Made by a program: the position numbers and the translations under genes | From: Eubacterium sp. | GTDB taxonomy: Bacteria; Bacillota; Clostridia; Lachnospirales; Lachnospiraceae | DNA length: 35,797 bases | Reading direction: 5' to 3' | Assembly: GCA_022767895.1 (NCBI GenBank) | Contig: JALENH010000114.1 | Coordinates: 1 to 35,797 of the forward strand | Notes under the pieces: model-generated | What the model saw: only the letters and a program-made list of their open reading frames with translations | Told to the model about the DNA's origin: nothing | Database searches by the model: none | Part shown: one piece after another, positions 7,550 through 17,302 of the stretch | Position numbering within the stretch: position 1 is the first letter of the stretch | How the letters are laid out: each line of letters starts with the position of its first letter

Positions 7550-10500
7550 TCATAACTGACGAATTCGATTTTCTAACTGATTGGCGTATTCTGTTACCTG
7601 TTCGGCATCTATATTTCGAACGCTCAAATCAAGCATTTCTACAATAAAAATCATCTCATCCGGATACTCATAACTGTTCAGTTTCTCCGAAATTTCATCT
7701 GCCTTGTCAATATCCATCTCATCGATGGCAGACTTCAAAAGTTGCAAATACTCCAAAATCAATTTGTAATCTGGTGGATTCTTTTCTACCTTCTCTTCCG
7801 GAAACAACTCTCCCAGACTTTTCTCCATCCGCTTCCATTCATCGATAAAGACCGGATGCAGCCGCTGAATGACATCCATTTTCTCATCCCTTGCAGCATA
7901 TTCCAATAGTTTAGCAAGGGCCGACAATGACATGGCACCAATCATGGCAGCCGAACTTTTCATGGAATGTACTTTGACACGGTATTGACGGAAACTTTCC
8001 CGCCTACTTTCCTCTCCAGAATCCGTTTCTGTCAGCATGTGCCAGAAACCATCCAAAATCCTTCTCTCGTTAACTGTAGCCTTATAGAAATCATGCACTG
8101 TAGCCATCAAAATGTTGGTATCTTTCATATATAGAAGTGCGTATTTCCAGTCAATTCCATCAATCTCAGGCAAATCCATCTCTTCAACTGACACTTCTTC
8201 TATTACTTCTTCGGTTAATCCTTCCTGGCTGATTTTCTCTTTCGGCATATATTCAAAAATCATACTTTCCAATTTTTCCGGACGAATCGGTTTTGCCAGA
8301 TAATCAAAGAATCCTTCTGACAAATACTTTTCTTTGGCACCCACAATGGCATTTGCCGTCAAGGCAATGACAGGCGTATCTTTACACGGACTATCCTGCT
8401 GCTCTTTCAATCGGTGCAGCGTTTCAATTCCATTCATATCCGGCATCATATGATCCAAGAAAATGATATCGTAATGTTTTTGGGAAGTTTTATCCAGACA
8501 CTCAATACCGCTGGCTGCCTCATCAATATGAACTTTTGTTTCTTTCAGCAAGCTAACAAACACTTTCCTATTGACAGCATTATCATCTACAATTAGCAAA
8601 TTGACATCCGGAGCCGTAAAGGCTACCTGATAGGAGTACTCATCTGACTCGCGGAATCTCGCTTCCAGATTTCCAATCGGATCCGATACGACAACTCCCT
8701 GTTCAACTTCAAAAAAGAACGTAGAACCCTCACCGTAAATGCTCTCCACCTGGAGTTTACTTCCCATCAGCTGCAGAAGTTTTACCGTAATACTCATACC
8801 CAGACCGGTGCCTTCCACATTACGGTTCCTGCTCTCTTCGATTCGTTCAAATTTTTCAAACAGCCTGTTCATATCCTGTTCTTTAATTCCAATTCCCGTA
8901 TCCACGACTTCAAAGCACAAAATAAAACCGTTTTCCTTCTCTTTCCCGCTTACCGAAAGAGTCACTGTCCCCTTCTCTGTGTATTTGACAGCATTATTCA
9001 TTAAGTTAACCAAAATCTGCCGCAGCCTGATATCATCCCCCAATAGTCTGGATGGTAAATTTTCATCCACTTTTAACTGGACTGATAAATTTTTCCCTTC
9101 TGCCTTCAAAGAAATCATGTTTATGACATCATGAAGGAGGCTGCTTAAATCATATTCTACAACCAGAATATCCATTTTGCCGGATTCAATTTTTGACAGG
9201 TCCAAAACATCGTTAATCAAAGACATTAACACCTGTCCAGCCTTTTGAATATCCATGGCATATTCCCGAATAGGTTCCTCCGTACTCTCGCGCAGAATCA
9301 TGGCGTCCATCCCCAAAATAGCATTAATAGGAGTTCGGATTTCATGAGACATATTGGCAAGGAAAAGTCCTTTCGATTCACTGGCGGTAATTGCCTGCTG
9401 TTTTTGTCGCTCTATGGACAAAATCTCACGTATCGTATGCAGGATGGCAAATAACAAAAGAGCAATAAGTCCACCTGATAAAACCACCCCGCTAAACAGG
9501 TTCGTTCGCTGGAAATAAATAACAAACTGGAATACCGCTGCAAGAAAAACACAAAAAATACCAATGGCCACAAATATGTATTCTTTAATAAAGCCCTTGT
9601 AAGCATCAATAAAAATCGTTACAAACATATACACAATAACGAGAATAGAAACAACTGCCAGATAAAAAATGGTATCTGTAAAATCGCATAATCCGGTCAT
9701 GTGCAAGCCGGAACACAGAACAAAATTTAGTATTGCTACCGTTACCGCAATCCGATCTCCTTTCTCATAACGGCCTCTTTGAATGACATGTGAGAAAAAT
9801 AAAAACGGAATCGGAAGAAGCATAATCATACAAAAAGCCATATCATTTATGACGGACAGATTTGGAAAAAACATTTGCCGGAGCACCGAATTGGCAATCA
9901 GCCACACACTGGCCATCAACACTCCCCAGGCAAGATATTCCAAGCTAATTCTGCGGCGATAACGCAGCCTGATTAGTATACTGCCAAAGATACTGATTGC
10001 ACTAAAAATCAGAACTAGAAAAGCAATTGAAAGTTCCAATCCATACTGTCTAAATAAGGTTACCCATATTTCCATCCGATTTCCCACATAAACCGAATAG
10101 AAAATGCCGGAATAAGAGGAATCCGTCTGTGTTTTCAGCCGAAGGACCTTACCTGCATCCTCCGAATACACCTGCAGAAAAAGATAAGCAGCCGCACTGA
10201 CGTTTCCAAACAACCGGGTATCCTTCGTCGAATAAGTCTGTCGCAGCTCGCCATCTACATAAATCTCCATATCCTGTTTTGCACTGCGGAAACAAAGGTA
10301 CATATCCTCTGGAATCATTTTCGGTAGGGTTGTCTCAACAATAACAACTTCGTTTTTTTCCGCATCACAACGACCGGGAACCTCCTGAGGAACCCTGTCT
10401 CCATTCGGAAGAATCCTTTCCCATTCTCTGGAATATTTTTTCATCCTTCCTATTTCCCCCAAATCGTCTGCGGGAAGGAAAAATTCTCCCAGTATGAAAT

Positions 10501-10552
10501 ATGCAAATACACAAACAAATAGCACAACAAAAATATACTTTAGTTTTTTCAT
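7550..10552 (-). CDS. Hybrid sensor histidine kinase: extracellular jelly-roll-like domain, 7TM region, HisKA, HATPase, REC, HPt
   Basis: NMSHEIRTPINAILGMD (H-box), NLMNNAVKY (N-box), DTGIGI and GTGLGM (G-boxes), IIFLDHMMPDMNG (REC Asp), VKVHSMKSSAAMIGA (HPt His); multiple TM segments around aa 170-380. Confidence 0.93.
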   Translation of the reverse strand: MKKLKYIFVVLFVCVFAYFILGEFFLPADDLGEIGRMKKYSREWERILPNGDRVPQEVPGRCDAEKNEVVIVETTLPKMIPEDMYLCFRSAKQDMEIYVDGELRQTYSTKDTRLFGNVSAAAYLFLQVYSEDAGKVLRLKTQTDSSYSGIFYSVYVGNRMEIWVTLFRQYGLELSIAFLVLIFSAISIFGSILIRLRYRRRISLEYLAWGVLMASVWLIANSVLRQMFFPNLSVINDMAFCMIMLLPIPFLFFSHVIQRGRYEKGDRIAVTVAILNFVLCSGLHMTGLCDFTDTIFYLAVVSILVIVYMFVTIFIDAYKGFIKEYIFVAIGIFCVFLAAVFQFVIYFQRTNLFSGVVLSGGLIALLLFAILHTIREILSIERQKQQAITASESKGLFLANMSHEIRTPINAILGMDAMILRESTEEPIREYAMDIQKAGQVLMSLINDVLDLSKIESGKMDILVVEYDLSSLLHDVINMISLKAEGKNLSVQLKVDENLPSRLLGDDIRLRQILVNLMNNAVKYTEKGTVTLSVSGKEKENGFILCFEVVDTGIGIKEQDMNRLFEKFERIEESRNRNVEGTGLGMSITVKLLQLMGSKLQVESIYGEGSTFFFEVEQGVVVSDPIGNLEARFRESDEYSYQVAFTAPDVNLLIVDDNAVNRKVFVSLLKETKVHIDEAASGIECLDKTSQKHYDIIFLDHMMPDMNGIETLHRLKEQQDSPCKDTPVIALTANAIVGAKEKYLSEGFFDYLAKPIRPEKLESMIFEYMPKEKISQEGLTEEVIEEVSVEEMDLPEIDGIDWKYALLYMKDTNILMATVHDFYKATVNERRILDGFWHMLTETDSGEESRRESFRQYRVKVHSMKSSAAMIGAMSLSALAKLLEYAARDEKMDVIQRLHPVFIDEWKRMEKSLGELFPEEKVEKNPPDYKLILEYLQLLKSAIDEMDIDKADEISEKLNSYEYPDEMIFIVEMLDLSVRNIDAEQVTEYANQLENRIRQL

Positions 10553-10593
10553 TTTTTTCTTATTGCCCCTTAAGTAGCTCCATGCCGTTTACT

Positions 10594-11256
10594 CTATTTA
10601 TTTGAATCTAAAATATTGCGGAAATTTGTTATATTTTCTACAATATTCCCTTTAAATATCTTTGTTCCGGCAACAAATACATTAGCTCCTGCCCTCTTGA
10701 TTTCGCCCACGTTGTCCAGGTTTACACCACCGTCCACTTCAATATCAATATCCAAACCACGTTCGGTAAGAATTTGACGAAGTCGCGTCACCTTTGAAAA
10801 GGTATCGGTGATAATTTTCTGTCCTCCATATCCCGGATATACCGTCATAATCAATACCATGGATAATTTCTGAAGAACGGGAAGAACAACATCAATATCC
10901 GTATCCGGACTGATGGCAACACCCGCCTTTTTTCCACAACGCAGAATCTCATCAATGGTTGCATCCAAATCTTCACAGGCCTCTGCATGTACCGTAATAC
11001 CATCGGCTCCAATTCCTGCAAAACGTTCTACATGACGAATGGGATTTACAATCATCAGATGTACGTCAAAAAACAAATCCGTACACTCCCGGATTCCCCG
11101 TACAACTGTCGTTCCAAAAGAAAGATTAGGGACGAACACCCCATCCATTACATCAATATGAATATAGTCTGCTCCGGCACTCTGTGCGGTCTTTACTTCC
11201 TGTCCCAGACAGGTCATATCAGCCGCCAGAATAGATGGTGACAATTTGTATGTCAT
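10594..11256 (-). CDS. rpe: Ribulose-phosphate 3-epimerase
   Basis: KLSPSILAADM, HIDVMDGVFVPNLSFG, DVHLMIVNP, MTVYPGYGGQK, DIEVDGGVN motifs. Confidence 0.97.
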   Translation of the reverse strand: MTYKLSPSILAADMTCLGQEVKTAQSAGADYIHIDVMDGVFVPNLSFGTTVVRGIRECTDLFFDVHLMIVNPIRHVERFAGIGADGITVHAEACEDLDATIDEILRCGKKAGVAISPDTDIDVVLPVLQKLSMVLIMTVYPGYGGQKIITDTFSKVTRLRQILTERGLDIDIEVDGGVNLDNVGEIKRAGANVFVAGTKIFKGNIVENITNFRNILDSNK

Positions 11257-12155
11257 TTCCTATTCCTCCAATTTCTTCGTCTTTCGAATTCGGCAAGCTC
11301 ATTATAAATCTGCACATAATTCTCATAACGGCTTTTGCCAATCTCACCACGCTCCAGCGCCTCTTTGACGACGCATCCCGGCTCGTGAATGTGAGAACAC
11401 CCCAAATATCTGCACCGCCCTTCATAGGGCAGAAATTCAGTAAAATATTGTCTCAGCTCCTGTTTGTCCACTTCAGGTGGTTTAAGGGAACTAAAGCCCG
11501 GAGTATCAAACAAAAAAGTGTGATCTCCCAGAAAGAAAAGTTCCGAATGTCTTGTTGTATGTCTGCCACGACCAATTTTTTCACTGACCGAACCGGTTGC
11601 AGATGCCGCCTCCGGATAGAGTCGGTTCAAAAGACTGGATTTTCCCACCCCCGACGGTCCTGCCAATACAGTAGTTTTTCCTCTCAGACATTCTCGCACA
11701 TTTTCAATTCCTATATTTTCTGTGTTGCTGATTGTCAGCACACGATTGGCACATTTTTCATAAATTTCCTTAAATTTCTCTTCTTCATGCAAAGACACCA
11801 TATCCTGTTTGCTGAAGCAGATTACGGTTTCCACTTTCTGCCACTCCATCATGACAAGGAAACGATCCAGAAGATTCAAATTCGGCATGGGATTTGCCAT
11901 GGCAAAAACAATCAGGGCCTGATCCACATTTGCAACGGCCGGACGGATTAATTCATTGGTTCTGGGAAGAATTGCTTCCATATTCCCCAATTTTTTTTCT
12001 TGATCCAAAACCTGCACATCTACATTATCTCCCACAAGAGGTTTTACACCATCTTTGCGAAAACTTCCCTTCGCCTTGCACTCATACAACTTGTCATCTT
12101 CGCACCAGATATAATAAAATCCGGCAATCCCCTTTACTATCTTTCCCTTCATCAA
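11253..12155 (-). CDS. rsgA: Ribosome small subunit-dependent GTPase A
   Basis: Circularly permuted GTPase motifs (CFSKQD, GPSGVGKSSLLN, DTPGFSSL) and Zn motif CRYLGCSHIHEPGC; ATGA overlap with rpe. Confidence 0.97.
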   Translation of the reverse strand: MMKGKIVKGIAGFYYIWCEDDKLYECKAKGSFRKDGVKPLVGDNVDVQVLDQEKKLGNMEAILPRTNELIRPAVANVDQALIVFAMANPMPNLNLLDRFLVMMEWQKVETVICFSKQDMVSLHEEEKFKEIYEKCANRVLTISNTENIGIENVRECLRGKTTVLAGPSGVGKSSLLNRLYPEAASATGSVSEKIGRGRHTTRHSELFFLGDHTFLFDTPGFSSLKPPEVDKQELRQYFTEFLPYEGRCRYLGCSHIHEPGCVVKEALERGEIGKSRYENYVQIYNELAEFERRRNWRNRK

Positions 12156-14188
12156 TCAGCCACTTTCTTAAATGTGACATTGTAAGAATCCACTCGTTTG
12201 GAATCTTTGTACACAATCAATTCTCCCTGTGAACCGCTATATCCAATAACTTCATCCGAAGACAGAGAAAGCGGGAAATCCATATGGGTCATGGATCTGC
12301 TCAAAATTGTCTTTGTCTGTCCATCCTGACTCAGAACAATTTTTATCGTCGCTGCCGGATCCGTTTCATAATCAAACGGACTGTCAATCCGCAGGGTACC
12401 TGACATCTTATACGTATAAGTCTGTTCCTGTCCCAGACTCAGTGTAATATCCACCTTTGTTCCCTTCTTTACCTTTGTGCCACTGGATTTACTCTGCACA
12501 CAAACCTTGTTCTCGGCAAAATTATCGGAATAACTGCTGGAAGTATTTCCCAGTTTTAAGCCCACCTTTTCCAGTGCTGATTTCGCCTGTGCCTTTGTCT
12601 TGCCCAAAAGATCAGGAACCTTCACTGTCTCGGCACCTTTACTGATATAGTACGTAATGGTAGAACCGGCAGCTACATTTTCTCCCTGTTTCGGATCGGT
12701 ATAAGCAACTTTACCTTCCTGGGTTTTATCACTGTATACATCACTACCACGTTTCGGTACAAAGCCTGCTTCTCTAATGGCTGCTTCCGCTTCCTCGGCA
12801 GTCATCCCCCACAAACTTGGGAGCTGTGATTCCCTTACATATACCGTAATCGTATCTCCTTTTGAAACTTCCGAACCAATGGCTGGTGTGGTGCTAATGA
12901 CCTGCCCCGGCTCCACTTCATCGGATTCCATGGATTCAAATTTGTAATCAAGTCCGGCACTGTCTAACATACTCTGTGCCTGCTCCTGAGTCAGACCCTT
13001 AATCTGAGGTACCTGAGTCTTACTTTCCGGTGTATTCTCCGGTTCCTTACTAGCCTGTGTGACTGACGAAGTCGGCTCCGGTGTACTTTCCGGTGCCGAA
13101 CCGCCACCCCATAGTCCAACAAAACGTCCCAGCAGATAGATGATAATAACACCAATGATAATTGCCACTGTAATACTTCCGATAATCAATGCTTTCTCAA
13201 GTTTTGGATCCACTTCACCTTCGGACTCTTCTTCGTCCTCCGACACCACATCCTCTACCGCTGAACCCTTACCGGAAGCCGCTTTCAGTGTATTGACATC
13301 ACCACTCGGAATGAAAATGGTATCTGCATTCTCATAGAGATTACGAATCACCCCATATTCCCCGGTGGGATCCTGTAAAAACATTTTCAAATCAGCAATT
13401 AAATCCATTACTGTTGGATAACGCAATTCCGTCTTCTTCTGCATACACTTTGCCACAATATTGCTGAGTCCATGCGGGATGGTTGCATCAATAGCAGCCA
13501 ACGGTGTAGCATCCTCCTGAATATGAGCCAGAGCGATTGCCACCGCACTCTCACCGGTAAACGGCAGTGTGCCACTTAGCATCTCATACATCGAAACACC
13601 CAAAGAATAAATATCACTTTTTTCATCACTAAAACCACCACGTGCCTGCTCCGGCGAAATATAATGCACGGACCCCATGGCATTGGCTGTAATTGTATTC
13701 GAACTTGCTGCCTTGGCAATACCAAAATCACTCACCTTTGCTGTGCCATCCTTGGAAATCAAAATATTCTGAGGCTTAATATCACGATGAATAATATGGT
13801 TAGCATGAGCAGCTTCCAGACCATTCGCTATCTGGAGACTGATTCCTACCGCTTCCCGGACAGATAACTTTCCCTTTCGCTCAATATATTTTTTTAATGT
13901 AATGCCATCTACAAATTCCATTACAATATAATGCATATCCAGTTCCTGACCGACATCATAGACCCCTACAATATTCGGATGGGAAAGACAGGCAATAGCC
14001 TGAGCTTCCTGACGGAATTTGGTAACAAATTTAGCATCCTCACTATATTCATTCTTTAATATTTTAACTGCCACAAAACGGTTCAGTCGGTGGTCTTTGG
14101 CACGATACACATCGGCCATCCCGCCAGTCCCTATTTTTTCAATTATTTCATATCGTTCCCCGATCATTGCTCCAATGTTAATCATCAT
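12152..14188 (-). CDS. pknB: PASTA-domain Ser/Thr kinase (PrkC/PknB/Stk family)
   Basis: GTGGMADVYRAKD, HRDIKPQNILI, DFGIAKA; TM IIGSITVAIIIGVIIIYLLG; three PASTA repeats; additional C-terminal domain of about 95 aa. Confidence 0.96.
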   Translation of the reverse strand: MMINIGAMIGERYEIIEKIGTGGMADVYRAKDHRLNRFVAVKILKNEYSEDAKFVTKFRQEAQAIACLSHPNIVGVYDVGQELDMHYIVMEFVDGITLKKYIERKGKLSVREAVGISLQIANGLEAAHANHIIHRDIKPQNILISKDGTAKVSDFGIAKAASSNTITANAMGSVHYISPEQARGGFSDEKSDIYSLGVSMYEMLSGTLPFTGESAVAIALAHIQEDATPLAAIDATIPHGLSNIVAKCMQKKTELRYPTVMDLIADLKMFLQDPTGEYGVIRNLYENADTIFIPSGDVNTLKAASGKGSAVEDVVSEDEEESEGEVDPKLEKALIIGSITVAIIIGVIIIYLLGRFVGLWGGGSAPESTPEPTSSVTQASKEPENTPESKTQVPQIKGLTQEQAQSMLDSAGLDYKFESMESDEVEPGQVISTTPAIGSEVSKGDTITVYVRESQLPSLWGMTAEEAEAAIREAGFVPKRGSDVYSDKTQEGKVAYTDPKQGENVAAGSTITYYISKGAETVKVPDLLGKTKAQAKSALEKVGLKLGNTSSSYSDNFAENKVCVQSKSSGTKVKKGTKVDITLSLGQEQTYTYKMSGTLRIDSPFDYETDPAATIKIVLSQDGQTKTILSRSMTHMDFPLSLSSDEVIGYSGSQGELIVYKDSKRVDSYNVTFKKVAD

Positions 14189-14202
14189 CTCTTTACACTC
14201 CT

Positions 14203-14925
14203 TTACAGTCGAACTAGAATAACGCTGATGTTGTCTTTGCCACCGGCTTCATTCGCCTGTCGAACCAAGTTCTCTCCCGCCAGTTTCATATCCTCTTTAT
14301 GTCTGTTCAATATCGTCTCAATTTCTACATCGTCTACCATATTGGTAAGTCCGTCGGAACATAACAACAACACGTCCCCCTCCTCTACTTTTACTTCAAA
14401 GCAGTCAGGTCGGACAGTATCATCCGTACCAAGAGCCCGTGTAATAATATTCTTATTCGGGTGCGTCCGCATCTCTTCTTTCTGTATTTCCCCAGACTGA
14501 ACCATCTCTTCCACAAGGGAATGATCTACCGTAATCTGTTCCAGCCGCTCATGCATCCGATACAGCCTGGAGTCCCCGATATTCACAATGTAGGCCGTAT
14601 CATCTTCCACCATCGCTCCTACCATGGTCGTCCCCATGCCCGCCAGTTCAAAATCCTCCTGCGCACATTGATAGACTCTTTGATTGGCAGCAGCAATCGC
14701 TTGTTCAAAAGCGCTGACTGGTGTACGTGCCGAAGATGTCCTGATCTGGTTCACCACTTCCTCGATACATAATCGTGATGCCAGGTCACCAGCTTTATGT
14801 CCCCCCATACCATCCGCCACAAGAAACAGATTCGGGAATCTTCCAATCGGATTCTCGTCACAGAACACACTGTCCTGATTGCTGTTCCTCAGACGCCCCA
14901 TATCTGTTATAGAAAATGTATCCAC
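14203..14925 (-). CDS. prpC: PP2C-family Ser/Thr phosphatase (PrpC/Stp1 type)
   Basis: GRLRNSNQDSVF, LFLVADGMGGHKAGDLAS, NIGDSRLY, LCSDGLTNMV, GGKDNISVILV; GTG start with SD AGGAGG. Confidence 0.96.
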   Translation of the reverse strand: MDTFSITDMGRLRNSNQDSVFCDENPIGRFPNLFLVADGMGGHKAGDLASRLCIEEVVNQIRTSSARTPVSAFEQAIAAANQRVYQCAQEDFELAGMGTTMVGAMVEDDTAYIVNIGDSRLYRMHERLEQITVDHSLVEEMVQSGEIQKEEMRTHPNKNIITRALGTDDTVRPDCFEVKVEEGDVLLLCSDGLTNMVDDVEIETILNRHKEDMKLAGENLVRQANEAGGKDNISVILVRL

Positions 14926-14938
14926 TGTCTGACCTCCT

Positions 14939-15976
14939 CTAGTTTCTACTACTTTTCGTCAGAAATTTCTTTCGTAACTGACCACAGGCAGCATCAATAT
15001 CGCTTCCCATCTCTCTCCTTATTGTAACATTTCTATGATTCTTTTCAAGTACTAATTTGAACTGTTGTATATCCTCTTTGCGTGAACGCAGGCATTCTCT
15101 CTCCCTGACTTCATTCAATGGAATCAAATTAATATGACAGTTCAGTCCTCTCAAACGCTCCGCCAGTTCCTCCGCATGTTCTTTTTTATCATTTACGCCC
15201 CGAATCATGCTGTATTCAAATGTTATTCTTCTGCCGGTAACTGCAAAATAGTCCCTGCATGCCTGTATAATCTCATCTATTCCATAGCGGTTTGCCACCG
15301 GCATGGTACGACGCCGGATTTCGTCGTTTGGTGCATGAAGACTGATTGCAAGAGTAATCTGCAAATTTTCCTCCGCCAGACGCCGAATCTGTTCCACCAG
15401 ACCACAGGTGGATACCGTTATATTTCGCTGGCTGATACAAATTCCTTTTTCGTGAGATACAAGTCGCAAAAAATGAAGCAAATTATCATAGTTGTCGAGA
15501 GGCTCTCCCATGCCCATTACAATCACATTGGATACCCGCTCACCAGTATCCCTCTGGATTTCATAAATCTGAGAAAGCATTTCGCCTGCAGTGAGATTTC
15601 TCGCCAGCCCGGTCAGAGTAGACGCACAAAAAGTACATCCCATTCGGCATCCAACCTGAGAAGAAATACACACACTATTCCCGTGGTGATACTTCATCCA
15701 GACACTCTCAATGACATTCCCGTCTTCCAACGCAAACAGATATTTTGCAGTATCTCCCTTTTGCGATACCTGCTTTTCCACCTGTGTGACACCGGAAATG
15801 GTGTATTTCTCCTTCAACTTTTCTCGGAAAGAAGCACTCAAATTACTCATTTCATCAAAGCTCCCCACTCTCTTATCATGTACCCACTGAAAAAGCTGTT
15901 TTCCACGAAAAGCTTTCTCTCCCAGGGAAAGGGCAAGTTCCTCCATCTCCTTTTCCGAAAGACTACGAATATCCAT
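14939..15976 (-). CDS. rlmN: 23S rRNA (adenine2503-C2)-methyltransferase RlmN
   Basis: Radical SAM CRMGCTFCAST, VIVMGMGEPLDNYDN, LAISLHAPNDEIR motifs. Confidence 0.97.
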   Translation of the reverse strand: MDIRSLSEKEMEELALSLGEKAFRGKQLFQWVHDKRVGSFDEMSNLSASFREKLKEKYTISGVTQVEKQVSQKGDTAKYLFALEDGNVIESVWMKYHHGNSVCISSQVGCRMGCTFCASTLTGLARNLTAGEMLSQIYEIQRDTGERVSNVIVMGMGEPLDNYDNLLHFLRLVSHEKGICISQRNITVSTCGLVEQIRRLAEENLQITLAISLHAPNDEIRRRTMPVANRYGIDEIIQACRDYFAVTGRRITFEYSMIRGVNDKKEHAEELAERLRGLNCHINLIPLNEVRERECLRSRKEDIQQFKLVLEKNHRNVTIRREMGSDIDAACGQLRKKFLTKSSRN

Positions 15977-15991
15977 CTTTTTCCCTCACTC

Positions 15992-17302
15992 TCACAATGG
16001 CTTCCGCAGTTTAGCCACGAAAAAGCCATCACTTTTCTGAAGGCCCGGAAGCATTTGCAGCATCCCCCAGGCTGTCATTTTGTTGTTCAACGCATCCGGC
16101 AGATACGGTGTAAGTGGCATGGGTTCCAGACCAAGCTGGCTCACCATCCACTTCACATTTTCTTCGTTTTCTGCCTGATGAATTGTACAGGTACTGTAGA
16201 TTAGCGTTCCTCCCGGCTTTAACATCTCCACAGAAGACTCCACAATCTGTCTCTGCACCGGCACAAGGGACGTCGATATCTCCAAAGCATGATACTTAAT
16301 TTCCGGTTTTCTTCCAATAATCCCCATCCCCGAGCAGGGCACATCCGCCATCACAACATCCGCCCGGTTTTTCCAGTCCGGGTCCGGTATCGTTCCATCC
16401 CATACCTTGCAGTGAACATTGCGGTATCCCATGCGCCGAATATTCTCTTCTATCTTTTCCACCTTGTCAGGCCGGATATCCCTTGCACTGAGAAGTCCCT
16501 TACCCTGCAAACAAAGCAGGGCATGCATTGCCTTGCCACCGGGGGCACTACACACATCCAGAACTTCGTCCCCGGGCTTTATACCGGCACAGGACACCGG
16601 TAGCATAGAACTTTCATCCTGCACAAAGAACCACCCTTCCTCATATCCCGGAAGGGAGGCAACATCTTCCACCCGGGATGCAATTAAGGCATCCGGCATG
16701 TAATGTGCATTTTTCACTTCTATCTTTTCAGAACGCAGTTTTTCCTCAAAATCTTCCCGGGAAATTTTAGAAGAATCTATATGTAAGGTAACATCCTGAT
16801 TATTCTGTAAAAAGGCTTCCCCGATTTTTAATGCCGTCTTCTTGCCATACTGGGACACGAAGTGGTCGTACAGCGGTTTGGGCAGAGAAACTCTCTCCCA
16901 TGATTTCAAATCAACAGAATCTCCCTCACGAAGCATCGTGCGTAATACACCGTTGACAAATCCGGTATGTTTGAGACCCTCTTTCATTTTCAACAATTCC
17001 ACCGCCTCATTGCAGCTTACGGCTCTCGGAATCTGATCCATAAATCGTATTTCATACAGCGCCATACGCAAAACAGTTCTGACTGAAGGTGTCATTTTCC
17101 TCACCGGAACCTTTGAAAAATGCGCCAGAATAGCATCCAGCTCCACACAGCGCTCTATCGTTCCATAGGATAGACGTTTTAAAAAACGCTTTTCTTGTGC
17201 AGAAAAATCACCTTTTTTTTTCACAATTTTGTGAAACAGCCGGTCACTGTACTGTTTTTGCTCCATTGTCCTATAGACAATTTCATAAGCCCATTGTCTC
17301 AT
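15992..17302 (-). CDS. rsmB: 16S rRNA (cytosine967-C5)-methyltransferase RsmB
   Basis: NusB-like N-terminus plus VLDVCSAPGGKAMH, ADVPCSGMGIIGRKPEIK, YSTCTI motifs. Confidence 0.96.
   Translation of the reverse strand: MRQWAYEIVYRTMEQKQYSDRLFHKIVKKKGDFSAQEKRFLKRLSYGTIERCVELDAILAHFSKVPVRKMTPSVRTVLRMALYEIRFMDQIPRAVSCNEAVELLKMKEGLKHTGFVNGVLRTMLREGDSVDLKSWERVSLPKPLYDHFVSQYGKKTALKIGEAFLQNNQDVTLHIDSSKISREDFEEKLRSEKIEVKNAHYMPDALIASRVEDVASLPGYEEGWFFVQDESSMLPVSCAGIKPGDEVLDVCSAPGGKAMHALLCLQGKGLLSARDIRPDKVEKIEENIRRMGYRNVHCKVWDGTIPDPDWKNRADVVMADVPCSGMGIIGRKPEIKYHALEISTSLVPVQRQIVESSVEMLKPGGTLIYSTCTIHQAENEENVKWMVSQLGLEPMPLTPYLPDALNNKMTAWGMLQMLPGLQKSDGFFVAKLRKPL

Noticed and set aside
6754-7647. Plus-strand ORF of 297 aa opposite the P1 peptidase
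   Set aside because: Antisense to a convincing gene; no motif support.
15134-16204. Plus-strand ORF of 356 aa opposite rlmN/rsmB
   Set aside because: Antisense shadow of two clearly conserved genes; composition (Cys/His/Ser/Phe rich) is typical of spurious antisense translation and no family motif is seen.
17212-17221. A9 homopolymer (minus strand) in rsmB as a possible slippage/frameshift site
   Set aside because: The frame is intact through KIVKKKGDF and nothing indicates programmed frameshifting; A-runs are common in Lys codons.
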